A DNA stretch of 15,889 nt from Desulfobacteraceae bacterium (GTDB lineage: Bacteria; Desulfobacterota; Desulfobacteria; Desulfobacterales; UBA5616), in NCBI GenBank assembly GCA_030620375.1, contig JAUXEW010000039.1:1-15889 (forward strand), given 5' to 3'. Shown here piece after piece: positions 1 through 8,444 of the stretch. How positions within the stretch are numbered: position 1 is the first letter of the stretch; the number at the start of each line of letters is the position of its first letter. The notes beneath the pieces are model-generated. The model saw nothing but the letters and a program-made list of their open reading frames with translations, was not told the origin of the DNA and ran no database searches. A program made the translations under genes and the position numbers.

Positions 1-112
1 ATCTCATCGTTATGCGAAAAAAATAATCCTCGGAATATCAAACATATGCCTCCGGTTATTTTTTTCGCATGCCTTGATCTTGAACAAAAATCTTCATTTC
101 TGGATGGACACT
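1..112 (-). repeat. 143-bp palindromic repeat, copy A (truncated by window edge)
   Basis: Read on the minus strand, this stretch matches the first 112 bases of the two complete copies at 7921-8063 and 9184-9326, with only about two mismatches to the latter. It starts (at 112) with the terminus AGTGTCCATCCAGAAATG, contains the inner inverted repeat ATGCGAAAAAAATAA / TTATTTTTTTCGCAT, and is cut by the window start about 31 bases before its other end. It lies downstream of the EF-G-like gene, beyond that gene's terminator hairpin. There is no transposase inside it, so it is a non-autonomous, MITE-like element by structure. Confidence 0.85.
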
Positions 113-148
113 AGTTAAGCGGGGTGGGTAAAAGGCTGTTATAAGTGA

Positions 149-174
149 ATTCCCTTCCCGTCAGGGAAGGGAAT
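149..174 (-). terminator. Hairpin terminator after the EF-G-like gene
   Basis: A perfect 11-bp stem (ATTCCCTTCCC / GGGAAGGGAAT) with a 4-nt loop begins 18 bases past the stop codon of the minus-strand EF-G-like gene. The position and stem strength fit a rho-independent terminator. The following U-tract is poor (TCACTTAT on the minus strand), so termination efficiency is uncertain. Confidence 0.6.
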
Positions 175-192
175 GGTTATCTCCGAGAGCGA

Positions 193-2265
193 TTACGCGT
201 TATTTTTATTTATTTCCTCTATAATCTTTTCTGATATTTGGGCCGGGACTTCGTCATAATGTGAAAATTCCATGGTAAATATCCCACGGCCCCCGGTTAT
301 GGAATTTAAGTCCAGTGAATAGGTTAAAAATTCAGCCATGGGTACGAAAGCATTGATCACCTGATTTTTCCCCGCACTGTCCATCCCGAGAACCTTGCCG
401 CGCCTGCTGTTTAGATCTCCCATAATATCGCCCATAAACTCATCAGGCGCCGTAATAGTGACCTTCATGACCGGTTCCAGTAAAACAGGGTTCGCTTGTT
501 CCACAGCTTTTTTAAACGCCAGGGACCCGGCGATCTTAAACGCCATTTCCGATGAATCGACCGAATGGTATGTCCCGTCGTCTAAAGTGACCTTAAAATC
601 GATACAGGGAAAACCGGATAGAATGCCTTTCTGGCAAGCCTCTAAAATACCTTTTTTAACGGCCGGTATGTAGGTTTTCGGAATGGATCCCCCCACAACC
701 GCATTTACGAATTCAAAACCTTCCCCTCTGGGCATGGGCTCCATCTGAATCCAGCAGTCTCCATATTGTCCGTGACCGCCCGACTGCTTTTTATGCTTCC
801 CCTGAACCCGGACCTTTTTCTTAATGGTCTCTTTATACGGTATTTTCGGTGTGGTCAGTAAGACCTCAACATTAAATTTCCGTCTCAGTTTTTCAATGGT
901 TGTTTCAATGTGAACCTGGCCCATTCCGGATAACAGGATCTGTTTGGTTTCGGCATTTCTATCTACTTTTAAGGCCAAATCTTCTTCCAGGAGCTTGGAC
1001 AAAGAAGAAAATATTTTATCTTCATCTCCCTGGGATTTCGGTTCCACGGCAAAAGAAATCAACGGCGGTAATGGTTCGGCACATGTGAAGATGATTTTGT
1101 TGTCTTCATTGCATAAGGTGTCACCGGTAGTCGTGTCTTTGAGCTTGGCCACGGCGACGATGGATCCCGGACCGGCTTCATTAACCGGTTTTTGTTCTTT
1201 ACCGGCGATGGTCAACAGTTGATTGAACCGTTCACGGGAGGTTCTCGTGCTATTGTAGAAATTCCCGTCAGAACCAAGCTTTCCGGAAACGATTCGAAAT
1301 AAGGAGAGTCGACCGGTAAATGGATCAGCAATGGTTTTGAACACAAAAGCGGAAAAGGGGGCATCAGGGTCCGGTAACCGCCCGATTTCAGACTTATCGT
1401 TAGGATCGATACCGATTCTTTCTCTGCGATCCGTTGCCAACGGCATGCAATTAATGATGGTGTTCATCAGCAGATCGATGCCGATGTTCTTTGCAACAGA
1501 ACCACAAAGCACGGGTACGATGTCTCGAGATAATATTCCTTTTTTAAGCGCAGCGTTTAATTCGTCATCGGAAAGGGATTCCCCTTCGAGGTACCGTTCC
1601 ATCAATCCATCATCCGCCTCCACAATATTATCAATTAAGGATTCCCTTTCAGTTTCAACCCACTCCTTCATATCGGCCGGAATATCAATTAACGTGGCAT
1701 TTCCGTCATTGTCGTAGGTATATGCTTTCATGCCGATCAGGTCTACCACCCCTTTAAAGTTCGCTTCCGAGCCTATGGGCAACTGAACCACAATCGGTAT
1801 GGGTTCGAGACGCTTTGCCGCATCTTCAACAGTTCTTGAAAAATTCGCTCGCTCTCTGTCCATTTTATTGATAAATATCATGCATGGCATACCAAAATCA
1901 TTCGCAAATCCCCATGCCTGTTCCGTCTGAACTTTTATACCGTCTATGGTATCGATCACAACAACAGCTCCGTCGGCAGCCTGCATACACATTTTCGTAT
2001 CGGTAAAGAAGTTTTGATCGCCCGGTGTATCAATAATATTAATCGTCTGTTTATTCCAGATAAACTGATGAAAGCTGCTACTGATGCTTGAATGACGTTT
2101 TAGTTCTTCCGGTTCGAAATCCATTACGGTATTTCCATCTTCTACACGCCCCAATCGATTGGTGGCGCCGGCTTTAAACAGCATGATCTCGGCGAGTGAA
2201 GTTTTCCCGGAACCGCCATGACCAATAATAGCAATGTTGCTCAGTTTGTTTGCAGTTTCACTCAT
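193..2265 (-). CDS. fusA: Elongation factor G-like translational GTPase (EF-G paralogue)
   Basis: A full-length 690-aa translational GTPase. The G domain shows the P-loop GHGGSGKT (residues 15-22), DTPG (79-82) and NKMD (133-136). The C-terminal half carries the usual EF-G domains II-V, including a domain IV loop rich in Gly/His (GKHKKQSGGHGQYGD) and a final region resembling EF-G domain V. Switch I differs from canonical EF-G: the usual RGITI is RHSSI (57-61), preceded by GNTVMDFEPEE. This resembles the EF-G paralogues often annotated FusA2 or EF-G-2 rather than the housekeeping factor, whose gene normally sits beside rpsL, rpsG and tuf; none of those is here. Its job could be translocation under special conditions or a ribosome-associated role, which cannot be settled from sequence. 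The ATG is preceded by AGGAG at 5-nt spacing. It is probably its own transcription unit, with a promoter in the 124-bp gap after tlyA and a hairpin downstream. Confidence 0.93.
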   Translation of the reverse strand: MSETANKLSNIAIIGHGGSGKTSLAEIMLFKAGATNRLGRVEDGNTVMDFEPEELKRHSSISSSFHQFIWNKQTINIIDTPGDQNFFTDTKMCMQAADGAVVVIDTIDGIKVQTEQAWGFANDFGMPCMIFINKMDRERANFSRTVEDAAKRLEPIPIVVQLPIGSEANFKGVVDLIGMKAYTYDNDGNATLIDIPADMKEWVETERESLIDNIVEADDGLMERYLEGESLSDDELNAALKKGILSRDIVPVLCGSVAKNIGIDLLMNTIINCMPLATDRRERIGIDPNDKSEIGRLPDPDAPFSAFVFKTIADPFTGRLSLFRIVSGKLGSDGNFYNSTRTSRERFNQLLTIAGKEQKPVNEAGPGSIVAVAKLKDTTTGDTLCNEDNKIIFTCAEPLPPLISFAVEPKSQGDEDKIFSSLSKLLEEDLALKVDRNAETKQILLSGMGQVHIETTIEKLRRKFNVEVLLTTPKIPYKETIKKKVRVQGKHKKQSGGHGQYGDCWIQMEPMPRGEGFEFVNAVVGGSIPKTYIPAVKKGILEACQKGILSGFPCIDFKVTLDDGTYHSVDSSEMAFKIAGSLAFKKAVEQANPVLLEPVMKVTITAPDEFMGDIMGDLNSRRGKVLGMDSAGKNQVINAFVPMAEFLTYSLDLNSITGGRGIFTMEFSHYDEVPAQISEKIIEEINKNNA

Positions 2266-2335
2266 TTATGCTCCTCTTCACAATCATTTTTTTGTTTGAT
2301 GGCTGTTAGGCAGGCCTTTCATTAAAATCGTTATC

Positions 2336-2362
2336 ATTATATATAATAATGCAAAAAATCAA
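2336..2362 (-). promoter_or_regulatory. Candidate promoter for the EF-G-like gene
   Basis: On the minus strand, TTGATT (2357-2362) is followed 15 nt later by a perfect TATAAT (2336-2341), or 17 nt later by TAATGA. The stretch is very AT-rich and lies between the tlyA stop and the EF-G start, which supports independent expression of the EF-G-like gene. The 15-nt spacer is shorter than ideal. Confidence 0.4.
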
Positions 2363-2389
2363 GCCTAAAATCCCGACATCTTTAATCTG

Positions 2390-3163
2390 TTAGGAACGGG
2401 AATTTGCAGTCCCATAGCGCAAAGAAATTATAAATTCTTTGTTTCCCTTCGCACCTAATATGGGTGAAGGTAAAACCGTTTCGCAATACAACCCCTCACA
2501 TGTAAAAAAATCGGTTAGATCATCAATTACTTTTTTTTGTAAATTCGGGTCGCGAACGATACCGCCTTTTCCAACTTTTCCCTTACCCACTTCAAATTGA
2601 GGCTTAATCAATGCGAGGATTCTTGAACGCGCTTTTAAAAATTTTAATATTGAAGGAACAACAATTTTAAGGGAAATAAAGGAAACATCAATTGTAACCA
2701 GGTCGATCGGTAAGGGGAGGGCATCATCGGATAAATATCGAATATTGGTCCGCTCAATAACGGTTACATGGGGATCATTTCTCAGTTTCCAGGCCAACTG
2801 GCCGTATCCTACATCCACTGCAAAAACATGGGTCGCACCAAACTGCAGCAGGCAATCGGTAAATCCGCCGGTAGATGCCCCAACGTCAAGACATGTCAAC
2901 CCCTGAACATCAATATCCAGTCGATGCAAAGCATGTTCCAGTTTTATTCCCCCCCGGCTGACATAAATGAGGTCCTGCCCTTTGATTGATATTTCGTCAT
3001 GGACCGAAACCACTGCCCCTGGCTTATCAACCGGTTGGTTGTTAACCAAAACTTTACCGGAAAGAATCAGTGCTTGACACCGTTGACGGCTTGACGATAT
3101 TTTTTTTTCAAACAACCGTTCATCGAGTCTTTTTTTCTTTACAGTGCTCAAAATTGAACCCAA
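2390..3163 (-). CDS. tlyA: TlyA-family S4/FtsJ-type rRNA methyltransferase (hemolysin A-like)
   Basis: Has an N-terminal S4 RNA-binding domain (KKRLDERLFEKKISSSRQ onward, roughly residues 10-65) followed by an FtsJ-like methyltransferase fold with the SAM-binding motif LDVGASTGGF (about 92-101). Later come TIDVSFISL and LIKPQFEVGKGKVGKGG, which carry the conserved Asp and Lys residues of the K-D-K-E catalytic set. Known TlyA proteins 2'-O-methylate rRNA; the old name hemolysin is historical. The frame is open up to an ATG at 3301, but that would add 46 residues overlapping dxs with no family similarity. I prefer TTG at 3163 (257 aa, the usual family length) or TTG at 3151. A GAAG lies upstream of the 3163 start. 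It is the last gene of the xseA-xseB-ispA-dxs-tlyA run and is probably translationally coupled to dxs, whose stop is 20 nt upstream. Confidence 0.9.
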   Translation of the reverse strand: MGSILSTVKKKRLDERLFEKKISSSRQRCQALILSGKVLVNNQPVDKPGAVVSVHDEISIKGQDLIYVSRGGIKLEHALHRLDIDVQGLTCLDVGASTGGFTDCLLQFGATHVFAVDVGYGQLAWKLRNDPHVTVIERTNIRYLSDDALPLPIDLVTIDVSFISLKIVVPSILKFLKARSRILALIKPQFEVGKGKVGKGGIVRDPNLQKKVIDDLTDFFTCEGLYCETVLPSPILGAKGNKEFIISLRYGTANSRS

Positions 3164-3182
3164 TAGGGAATCTTCAATATCT

Positions 3183-5066
3183 CTATGTCGATAACGCGCA
3201 TAGTTGTTTGGCTGCCTTGACAATGCCGGCGGCATCGATGCCGTATTTGGAAATGAGCAATTTTTGATTGCCGTGTTCGACAAACGTGTCCGGTATTCCA
3301 ATCCGCTTGATACTATAACCGGTGATCCCCTGGTCGCTTAGGCATTCCAGGACGGCACTGCCGAATCCGCCTTGTCTGACGTGTGTTTCCACCGTAATGA
3401 CCCTGGGTATTTTACGGACTAGCGGGCCGATTAATTCGATATCAAGCGGTTTTAAAAATCTACAATTCACCACTGCGGTTGAAATCCCATCTCCCCGTAA
3501 AATTGAACCGGCGGACAGGGCTTCGTAAACGGACGGCCCGATAGCCAAAATCAGAATATCATCTCCTTCGACCAACAATTCTCCCTTTCCGATAGGCAAA
3601 GGCGGCACATCCTTTTCCACTACAACACCGATGCCCGTTCCACGGGGGTATCGAAACGCAATGGGACCATCCTCGTAATTTAAAGCCGTTACGAGCATTT
3701 GAAACAGTTCGTTTTCATCCTTTGGCGACATTACCACCATGTTTGGAAGGCTTCTTAAGTAGGAAAAATCAAACAGTCCGTTATGAGTGGGGCCGTCCTC
3801 ACCGACGATACCGCCCCTGTCTATGGCGAATTTTACGGGAAGCGATTCAATGCATACGTCATGAACGATCTGGTCATACGCCCGTTGTAGAAATGTAGAA
3901 TATATGGAAACAACCGGTTTAAAACCCTCGGTGGCCAACCCGGCGGCAAAGGTGACACCATGCTGTTCGGCAATGCCAACGTCAAAAAATCTATCCGGAA
4001 ACCGCCGGGAAAATTCTGCCAAACCGGTGCCTTCAGGCATGGCAGCGGTCACCGCAACCACCTTATCGTCGATGGCTGCCAGTTCAACCAATTTTTCACC
4101 GAAAACTTCCGTATACGTCGGTATCCCGTTTCTATGCTTGTTACTGTTGCCTGTCTTAATCTCAAAGGATCCGACACCGTGAAAATACATCGGTTTTTTT
4201 TCCGCCGGCGGGTAGCCTTTTCCCTTCTTTGTTCTTACATGAAGAAGAACGGGTTCGCTGAGTGTTTTTACGTTGTTTAAAATATCGATAAGATGATTTA
4301 ATTTGTGCCCGTTAATCGGACCAAAATATTCAAAACCAAAGGCTTCAAACAGCATACCGGGCGTTACAAAAGTTTTAAACGATTCTTCCGACCGTTTGGC
4401 AAGCTGGTAAATATCGTTTCCGATTCCGGGGAGCGATTTTAATAAATCCCCCATACTCCTTCTGAAATCCTGGAGGTATTTTGCCGATAATGTTCGACTC
4501 AGGAATGAGGACAAGGCGCCTACATTCGGAGATATCGCCATTTCATTATCGTTTAATATAACAATCAGGTCCTTGTGAATGTCTCCGGTTTGATTTAACC
4601 CTTCATAGGCCTGGCCTGCCGTCATTGAGCCGTCTCCGATAACAACGACGATTTTCTCATCAGACTGCTTCAATCGCTTTGCACTTGCTATGCCGAGTCC
4701 GGCGGATATTGATGTAGCGCTGTGGCCGGTGGTAAACGCATCGTGGGGACTTTCACTCATTTTGGTGAATCCGGATATACCGCCATGTTGCCGTAGCGTA
4801 TGAAATTTCTCCCGCCGACCGGTTATGATCTTATGGGTGTATGCCTGGTGTCCGACATCCCAGATAATTTTATCTTTTGGTGAATCAAAAACATAATGCA
4901 GGGCAATGGCCAGCTCCACTGTTCCGAGGCTGGGTGCGAGATGGCCGCCGTTTTTGGATACCACATCAACGATCAAGCCTCTGATCTCTTTGGCAAGATC
5001 CGATAGTTCGGTGATGGAAAGGCGTTTTAAGTCCGACGGGTAAAAAATTTGCTCAATAAGGCTCAA
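3183..5066 (-). CDS. dxs: 1-deoxy-D-xylulose-5-phosphate synthase
   Basis: Condenses pyruvate and glyceraldehyde 3-phosphate to DXP, the entry step of the non-mevalonate isoprenoid pathway and a source for thiamine and pyridoxal. The 627-aa length is typical. Visible landmarks are GGHLAPSLG (40-48), the DVGHQAY box, the thiamine diphosphate motif GDGSMTAGQAYEGLN (144-158) leading to LNDN (171-174), and in the transketolase-like middle domain DVGIAEQH, with the catalytic Glu, and GPTHNG. The start is a TTG at 5066. A stop codon lies upstream in frame with no ATG or GTG between, and a GGGAG stands 12 nt before the TTG. It follows ispA by 16 nt, placing DXP synthase and prenyl chain elongation in one transcription unit, which is a common arrangement. 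Confidence 0.96.
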   Translation of the reverse strand: MSLIEQIFYPSDLKRLSITELSDLAKEIRGLIVDVVSKNGGHLAPSLGTVELAIALHYVFDSPKDKIIWDVGHQAYTHKIITGRREKFHTLRQHGGISGFTKMSESPHDAFTTGHSATSISAGLGIASAKRLKQSDEKIVVVIGDGSMTAGQAYEGLNQTGDIHKDLIVILNDNEMAISPNVGALSSFLSRTLSAKYLQDFRRSMGDLLKSLPGIGNDIYQLAKRSEESFKTFVTPGMLFEAFGFEYFGPINGHKLNHLIDILNNVKTLSEPVLLHVRTKKGKGYPPAEKKPMYFHGVGSFEIKTGNSNKHRNGIPTYTEVFGEKLVELAAIDDKVVAVTAAMPEGTGLAEFSRRFPDRFFDVGIAEQHGVTFAAGLATEGFKPVVSIYSTFLQRAYDQIVHDVCIESLPVKFAIDRGGIVGEDGPTHNGLFDFSYLRSLPNMVVMSPKDENELFQMLVTALNYEDGPIAFRYPRGTGIGVVVEKDVPPLPIGKGELLVEGDDILILAIGPSVYEALSAGSILRGDGISTAVVNCRFLKPLDIELIGPLVRKIPRVITVETHVRQGGFGSAVLECLSDQGITGYSIKRIGIPDTFVEHGNQKLLISKYGIDAAGIVKAAKQLCALST

Positions 5067-5082
5067 ACCTGGCTGATACTCC

Positions 5083-5976
5083 CTATTTTTTTCTGCTTAT
5101 AATATATGCTGCGATTTCACGCAGGTAAATTGTATTCTTATCAAAATGACCGAGCGCTTGCAAGGCATTATTAAGAAGTTCGGCTGCAAAACGTTTAGAT
5201 GCCTCAATTCCCATGAGGGCAGGGTAGGTGCTCTTGTTTCTGGCCGCATCGGTGCCGGTGTCCTTCCCGAGAATTAACGGATCACCTTCTACATTCAAAA
5301 TATCGTCCACCACCTGGAAAGCCAGACCGATATTTTTCCCATACTGCATAAGGGCATCGATTTGATTGTCATTTCCGCCGCCGAGGATACCACCGGAAAC
5401 AACGGATGCTTCTATTAATGCGCCGGTTTTTAACGCATGCATCGTTTTTAGTTTGTCTAAGGACACCGATTCCCCTTCGTTAAGGATATCGAGCATTTGG
5501 CCTTCAATCATTCCTTTATGACCTGCAGCGGTAGTCATGATGTGGATGACGCGAAGCCATTTTGCAGCCGGTTCTGATTTTGAGGCTTCTGCGGAAGAAA
5601 GGAGATCAAATGCCAGTGTTAAGAGCGCGTCACCGGCCAGAATTGCGGTTGCCTCATCAAATTGAACATGGCAGGTCGGTTTCCCTCTTCTTAGACGGTC
5701 GTTATCCATTGCCGGGAGATCGTCGTGAATCAGGGAATAGGTGTGAATAATTTCAATCGCACATGCCGCATTAATGATATTATCCGTATATTGTCCTCCC
5801 ACAGCATCGACGGCAGAGAGACACAGAATAGGGCGGATCCGCTTACCCCCGGCCATTAATGAATACGTCATTGCTTGAATCAGCCGATCGTGATGGGTAA
5901 AACGATTTAGGATCTTTTTTAACGCCGTATTGATTATCTGACGTTTATCTTCGAGGTAAGCTTTTAAATCCATCAT
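5083..5976 (-). CDS. ispA: Short-chain polyprenyl (farnesyl/geranylgeranyl) diphosphate synthase
   Basis: A 297-aa trans-isoprenyl diphosphate synthase that elongates allylic diphosphates with isopentenyl diphosphate. It has GGKRIRP (43-49), the first Asp-rich motif DDLPAMDND (85-93) followed by RLRRGKP, and the second Asp-rich region VVDDILNVEGD (222-232) followed by GKDTGTD. The second motif reads DDxxN instead of DDxxD, a variation that is probably tolerated since the following Asp is present. The double ATG start (MMDLK) has only a weak GAGA upstream. It sits between xseB (46-nt gap) and dxs (16-nt gap). Product length (C15 versus C20) cannot be fixed from sequence alone, but the residues before the first motif (HTYSLIHDD) resemble bacterial farnesyl diphosphate synthases. 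Confidence 0.94.
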   Translation of the reverse strand: MMDLKAYLEDKRQIINTALKKILNRFTHHDRLIQAMTYSLMAGGKRIRPILCLSAVDAVGGQYTDNIINAACAIEIIHTYSLIHDDLPAMDNDRLRRGKPTCHVQFDEATAILAGDALLTLAFDLLSSAEASKSEPAAKWLRVIHIMTTAAGHKGMIEGQMLDILNEGESVSLDKLKTMHALKTGALIEASVVSGGILGGGNDNQIDALMQYGKNIGLAFQVVDDILNVEGDPLILGKDTGTDAARNKSTYPALMGIEASKRFAAELLNNALQALGHFDKNTIYLREIAAYIISRKK

Positions 5977-6022
5977 GGTTTCTCGTTAGAAGTCGGGAAA
6001 ACCGGCAGTTTTCATTCGGGAA

Positions 6023-6271
6023 CTAAAGATCTTCGCCGGTTTCAATTTCATCCTCTAAAAACTGTTTTTCTATGATATCACCAGCTTGATTTTTAAGCAG
6101 GATGGTTATTTTTTTCTCCGTTTCATCCAGAATTTCAGCGCAATATTTTGACAACCCGATACCCTCTTCAAATTTTTTAACTGCTTTTTCAAGAGGTAGA
6201 TCACCGGATTCAAGATCATGAATGATCTGTTCCAATTGCTTCATCGATTGTTCAAATGTCTTCGTTGCCAT
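6023..6271 (-). CDS. xseB: Exodeoxyribonuclease VII small subunit
   Basis: An 82-aa small subunit of the ExoVII complex, which degrades single-stranded DNA to oligonucleotides. Several XseB chains bind each XseA. The family signature is clear: FEQSMKQLEQIIHDLESGDLPLEKA at residues 6-30, then a coiled helical segment with FEEGIGLSKYC and LDETEKKI. The start overlaps the end of xseA by 20 nt, with a GGAAG about 7 nt before the ATG inside xseA, so the two subunits are translationally coupled as expected for a stoichiometric complex. Confidence 0.95.
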   Translation of the reverse strand: MATKTFEQSMKQLEQIIHDLESGDLPLEKAVKKFEEGIGLSKYCAEILDETEKKITILLKNQAGDIIEKQFLEDEIETGEDL

Positions 6272-7628
6272 CGGTTGACTTCCTTTCTACACGGCATATC
6301 AATGCACCTTTTGCCACCATTACTTCGAGGTTCTGATGGATGAAAACGTCATCCGGATCTCGTACGACAATCGCTTCGGGAATGGTTCGGGTTATGCTAT
6401 ATCCTCGATCCAGAATGGCGGCAGGATTTAACGCATTAAGTCTGGCTGACCATTCACGAATTTTCGACCAATTTAAATTAATGTTTATATTCAATAATGT
6501 AAATGAATTATAATCTATTTGGTTAAGTTTTTCTTTAAGTTTATGAATCATCGATAACGGACTACCGGCTAGTAACGTTTGGGTTCTCCAATTCAACATG
6601 TCATGATGTTGCCGGATGCCACGTAGTGCAGTTCCAATCAGCCTGTCGATAAAGTCATCCAGCTTAAGTCGTAAATCCTGTATTTTTTTTTGGGGATCGA
6701 TTAGTCTTTTGGATGTTTCGCTTAAAAGAAATCGTCTATAGTCTAAGTATTTGATAAATATTGTTTTTAAAGTAGATAACAGTTCGATTTGTTTAACGAC
6801 GAGATCATTTTTTAATGGAACCACCAATTCGGCTGCAACTGAAGGTGTCGGTGCGCGTAAATCTGCAGCAAAATCCGCAATCGTATAATCGATTTCATGA
6901 CCGACGGCGGAAATTACCGGAATTTCAGAGTCAAATATCGACCGGGCAACGGCTTCTGAATTAAACGCCTGAAGGTCTTCCAAAGAGCCGCCACCTCTGG
7001 CAAGAATGATGACGCTGGTATCTAAACGGTCATTTAACAATTTGAATGCATTGACAATTTCATTTACGGCACCATCGCCCTGAACCTTAACCGGAACGAT
7101 TTCAAGGTGGGTGTTGGGATACCGCCGGTAAACGACGTTCATAATATCATGGACCACCGCACCGGTGGGAGATGTAATCAGGCTTATCTTTTTCGGTAAT
7201 AGCGGCATTGCTTTTTTATGTTTGTCGTCAAAAAGACCCTCATCCAGCAGTCGCTTTTTTAACTGTTCAAGAGCGACCTGTAAGGCGCCTACACCTTTTG
7301 GCTCTATGTATTCGAAAATGATTTGATATGTCCCACGCGGTTCATAAACGCTTATCCGCCCCAAACCGATGACCTTCAGCCCATCTTCAAGATCAAAATT
7401 TAGATTACGCCTTTGCCCGCGGAATATAACCGAACTAATTTGAGCGTTTTCATCCTTCAAGGTAAAATAAGAATGACCCGAAGACGGAATACGAAAATTA
7501 GAAATTTCTCCGCTAATCCAGACAAAAGGGAATCGTTCCTCAAGAATGGACTTTATGGAGGCGGTGATTTCTGATACCGTATAGATATGCCGTTCAATTT
7601 TATTAGTTTGGGATGGACTTATATTCAT
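6252..7628 (-). CDS. xseA: Exodeoxyribonuclease VII large subunit
   Basis: The 458-aa catalytic subunit of exonuclease VII. The N-terminal OB-fold (about 15-110) includes VWISGEISNFRIPSSGHSYFTLKD, the DNA-binding part. The catalytic domain shows ISLITSPTGAVVHDI (148-162), RGGGSLEDLQAFN (211-223) and the signature GHEIDYTIADFAADLRAPTPS (243-263). A long helical segment (about 270-400) that wraps XseB follows, and the C-terminus has the usual ALNPAAILDRGYSITR. It is the first recognisable gene of the isoprenoid/tlyA run. The 290-bp stretch upstream has no strong promoter match, and the ribosome-binding site before the ATG is weak. Confidence 0.96.
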   Translation of the reverse strand: MNISPSQTNKIERHIYTVSEITASIKSILEERFPFVWISGEISNFRIPSSGHSYFTLKDENAQISSVIFRGQRRNLNFDLEDGLKVIGLGRISVYEPRGTYQIIFEYIEPKGVGALQVALEQLKKRLLDEGLFDDKHKKAMPLLPKKISLITSPTGAVVHDIMNVVYRRYPNTHLEIVPVKVQGDGAVNEIVNAFKLLNDRLDTSVIILARGGGSLEDLQAFNSEAVARSIFDSEIPVISAVGHEIDYTIADFAADLRAPTPSVAAELVVPLKNDLVVKQIELLSTLKTIFIKYLDYRRFLLSETSKRLIDPQKKIQDLRLKLDDFIDRLIGTALRGIRQHHDMLNWRTQTLLAGSPLSMIHKLKEKLNQIDYNSFTLLNININLNWSKIREWSARLNALNPAAILDRGYSITRTIPEAIVVRDPDDVFIHQNLEVMVAKGALICRVERKSTDGNEDI

Positions 7629-7920
7629 AATGAATCTACCTAACGCAAGCGGCCGGATTAGTAAAACAGCATCGTATACGGACAGGCCGGATAAGCTGAG
7701 CAGCTCATTTGCTTACCAGTTCAATCGTTAAAAGTCTATATCTCAATCTGTAGTAGCCTATGCGGTCACTTTTATCCAATTATTCATAACGTCTGATAAG
7801 GTATATTATGTAAACTTTTAAATAGAGACTTAAATTTTGCACCCTAAGATAACACCAAATCTCTTTCAGTAGTCATTTTCTTTAAAAATACCCCTCACCT
7901 CCCCAACATTGCCGCTATTT
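7629..7920. other. Non-coding stretch upstream of xseA
   Basis: About 290 bp between the xseA start and repeat copy B. It is AT-rich in the middle (7790-7850). I see no open frame of useful length, no tRNA-like fold and no convincing -35/-10 pair, although the promoter of the xseA run is expected here on the minus strand. Confidence 0.5.
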
Positions 7921-8063
7921 AGTGCCTATCCAGAAATGAGGATTTTTGTTCAAGATCAAGGCATGCGAAAAAAATAACCGGAGGCATATATTTGATATTC
8001 CGAGGATTATTTTTTTCGCATAACGATGAGATTGGGCAAAAAGACTATTTATGGATGGGCACT
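7921..8063 (+). repeat. 143-bp palindromic MITE-like repeat, copy B (complete)
   Basis: Complete copy bounded by AGTGCCTATCCAGAAATG on the left and TTTATGGATGGGCACT on the right, which are imperfect inverted repeats of each other. An inner perfect 15-bp inverted repeat lies at 7963-7977 and 8007-8021 (ATGCGAAAAAAATAA / TTATTTTTTTCGCAT). Most of the element is therefore one long imperfect palindrome. It differs from copy C at about 10 of 143 positions with no indels. It is flanked by the 4-bp direct repeat ATTT (7917-7920 and 8064-8067), consistent with a target-site duplication. Its last two bases form part of the stop codon of the neighbouring minus-strand gene. Confidence 0.9.
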
Positions 8064-8331
8064 ATTTAGTATCCATGCGGTTCAAAATATCTCTGATTGT
8101 CGGTACAACGTAAATGTCTTCGTGCGTCATTTGACTCAGACACGATGCTAAGATTTTATTTTTACCATAAATGCTTTCATGCTTATCCATAATAAAAACA
8201 TGCTTCCCTTTGACTTTACACAATCCGCTGTTCACGTGAATTCCGGTTTTGCGCATGTTCTGTTCCATGACGGTAACGCCCAGTTTTTCGGCAAGCTCTT
8301 TTAGTTCCTGATAAATTTTTTCCGGTTTCAT
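8062..8331 (-). CDS. Small conserved-looking protein of unknown function
   Basis: An 89-aa soluble protein beginning MKPEKIYQELKELAEKLG. It has no signal peptide or membrane segment. The order is an N-terminal amphipathic helix, then a probable beta section (GIHVNSGLCKVKGKHVFIMDKHES), then a helical C-terminus (KILASCLSQM, IRDILNRM), with Cys residues in SGLC and ASCL. The frame is open to an ATG at 8358, but ATG 8331 has a GAGG 8 nt upstream and is the better start. It looks like a small protein I associate with sulfate-reducing Desulfobacterota, without a known role, and I do not assign a function. It is divergent from the BI-1 family gene. The TAG stop is built from one target base and two bases of repeat copy B. 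Confidence 0.7.
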   Translation of the reverse strand: MKPEKIYQELKELAEKLGVTVMEQNMRKTGIHVNSGLCKVKGKHVFIMDKHESIYGKNKILASCLSQMTHEDIYVVPTIRDILNRMDTK

Positions 8332-8393
8332 ACAGACAGCCTCATATGGATAGACCAAAGCAGCTAAAGCCCATAATTCTTAGCGCTTTGCGC

Positions 8394-8421
8394 TTGAAAA
8401 ACACAATTTCTGTGTTATATT
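8394..8421 (+). promoter_or_regulatory. Promoter for the BI-1 family gene with an operator-like inverted repeat
   Basis: TTGAAA (8394-8399) and TATATT (8416-8421) are separated by 16 nt. The spacer contains the inverted repeat AACACA-ATTTC-TGTGTT (8400-8416), which runs into the -10 and could be an operator. A second small inverted repeat, CGATAT-TTTG-ATATCG (8425-8440), follows in the leader. The regulator is unknown. Confidence 0.5.
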
Positions 8422-8444
8422 AACCGATATTTTGATATCGATCA

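Noticed and set aside
3164..3301. 46-residue N-terminal extension of tlyA from ATG 3301
   Set aside because: It overlaps the conserved C-terminus of dxs in another frame and has no resemblance to the S4 domain that should begin the protein.
7880..7920. Small minus-strand frame with a GGGGAGG site before MTTERDLVLS
   Set aside because: Ten codons, no repetition elsewhere in the window and no similarity I recognise; probably chance.
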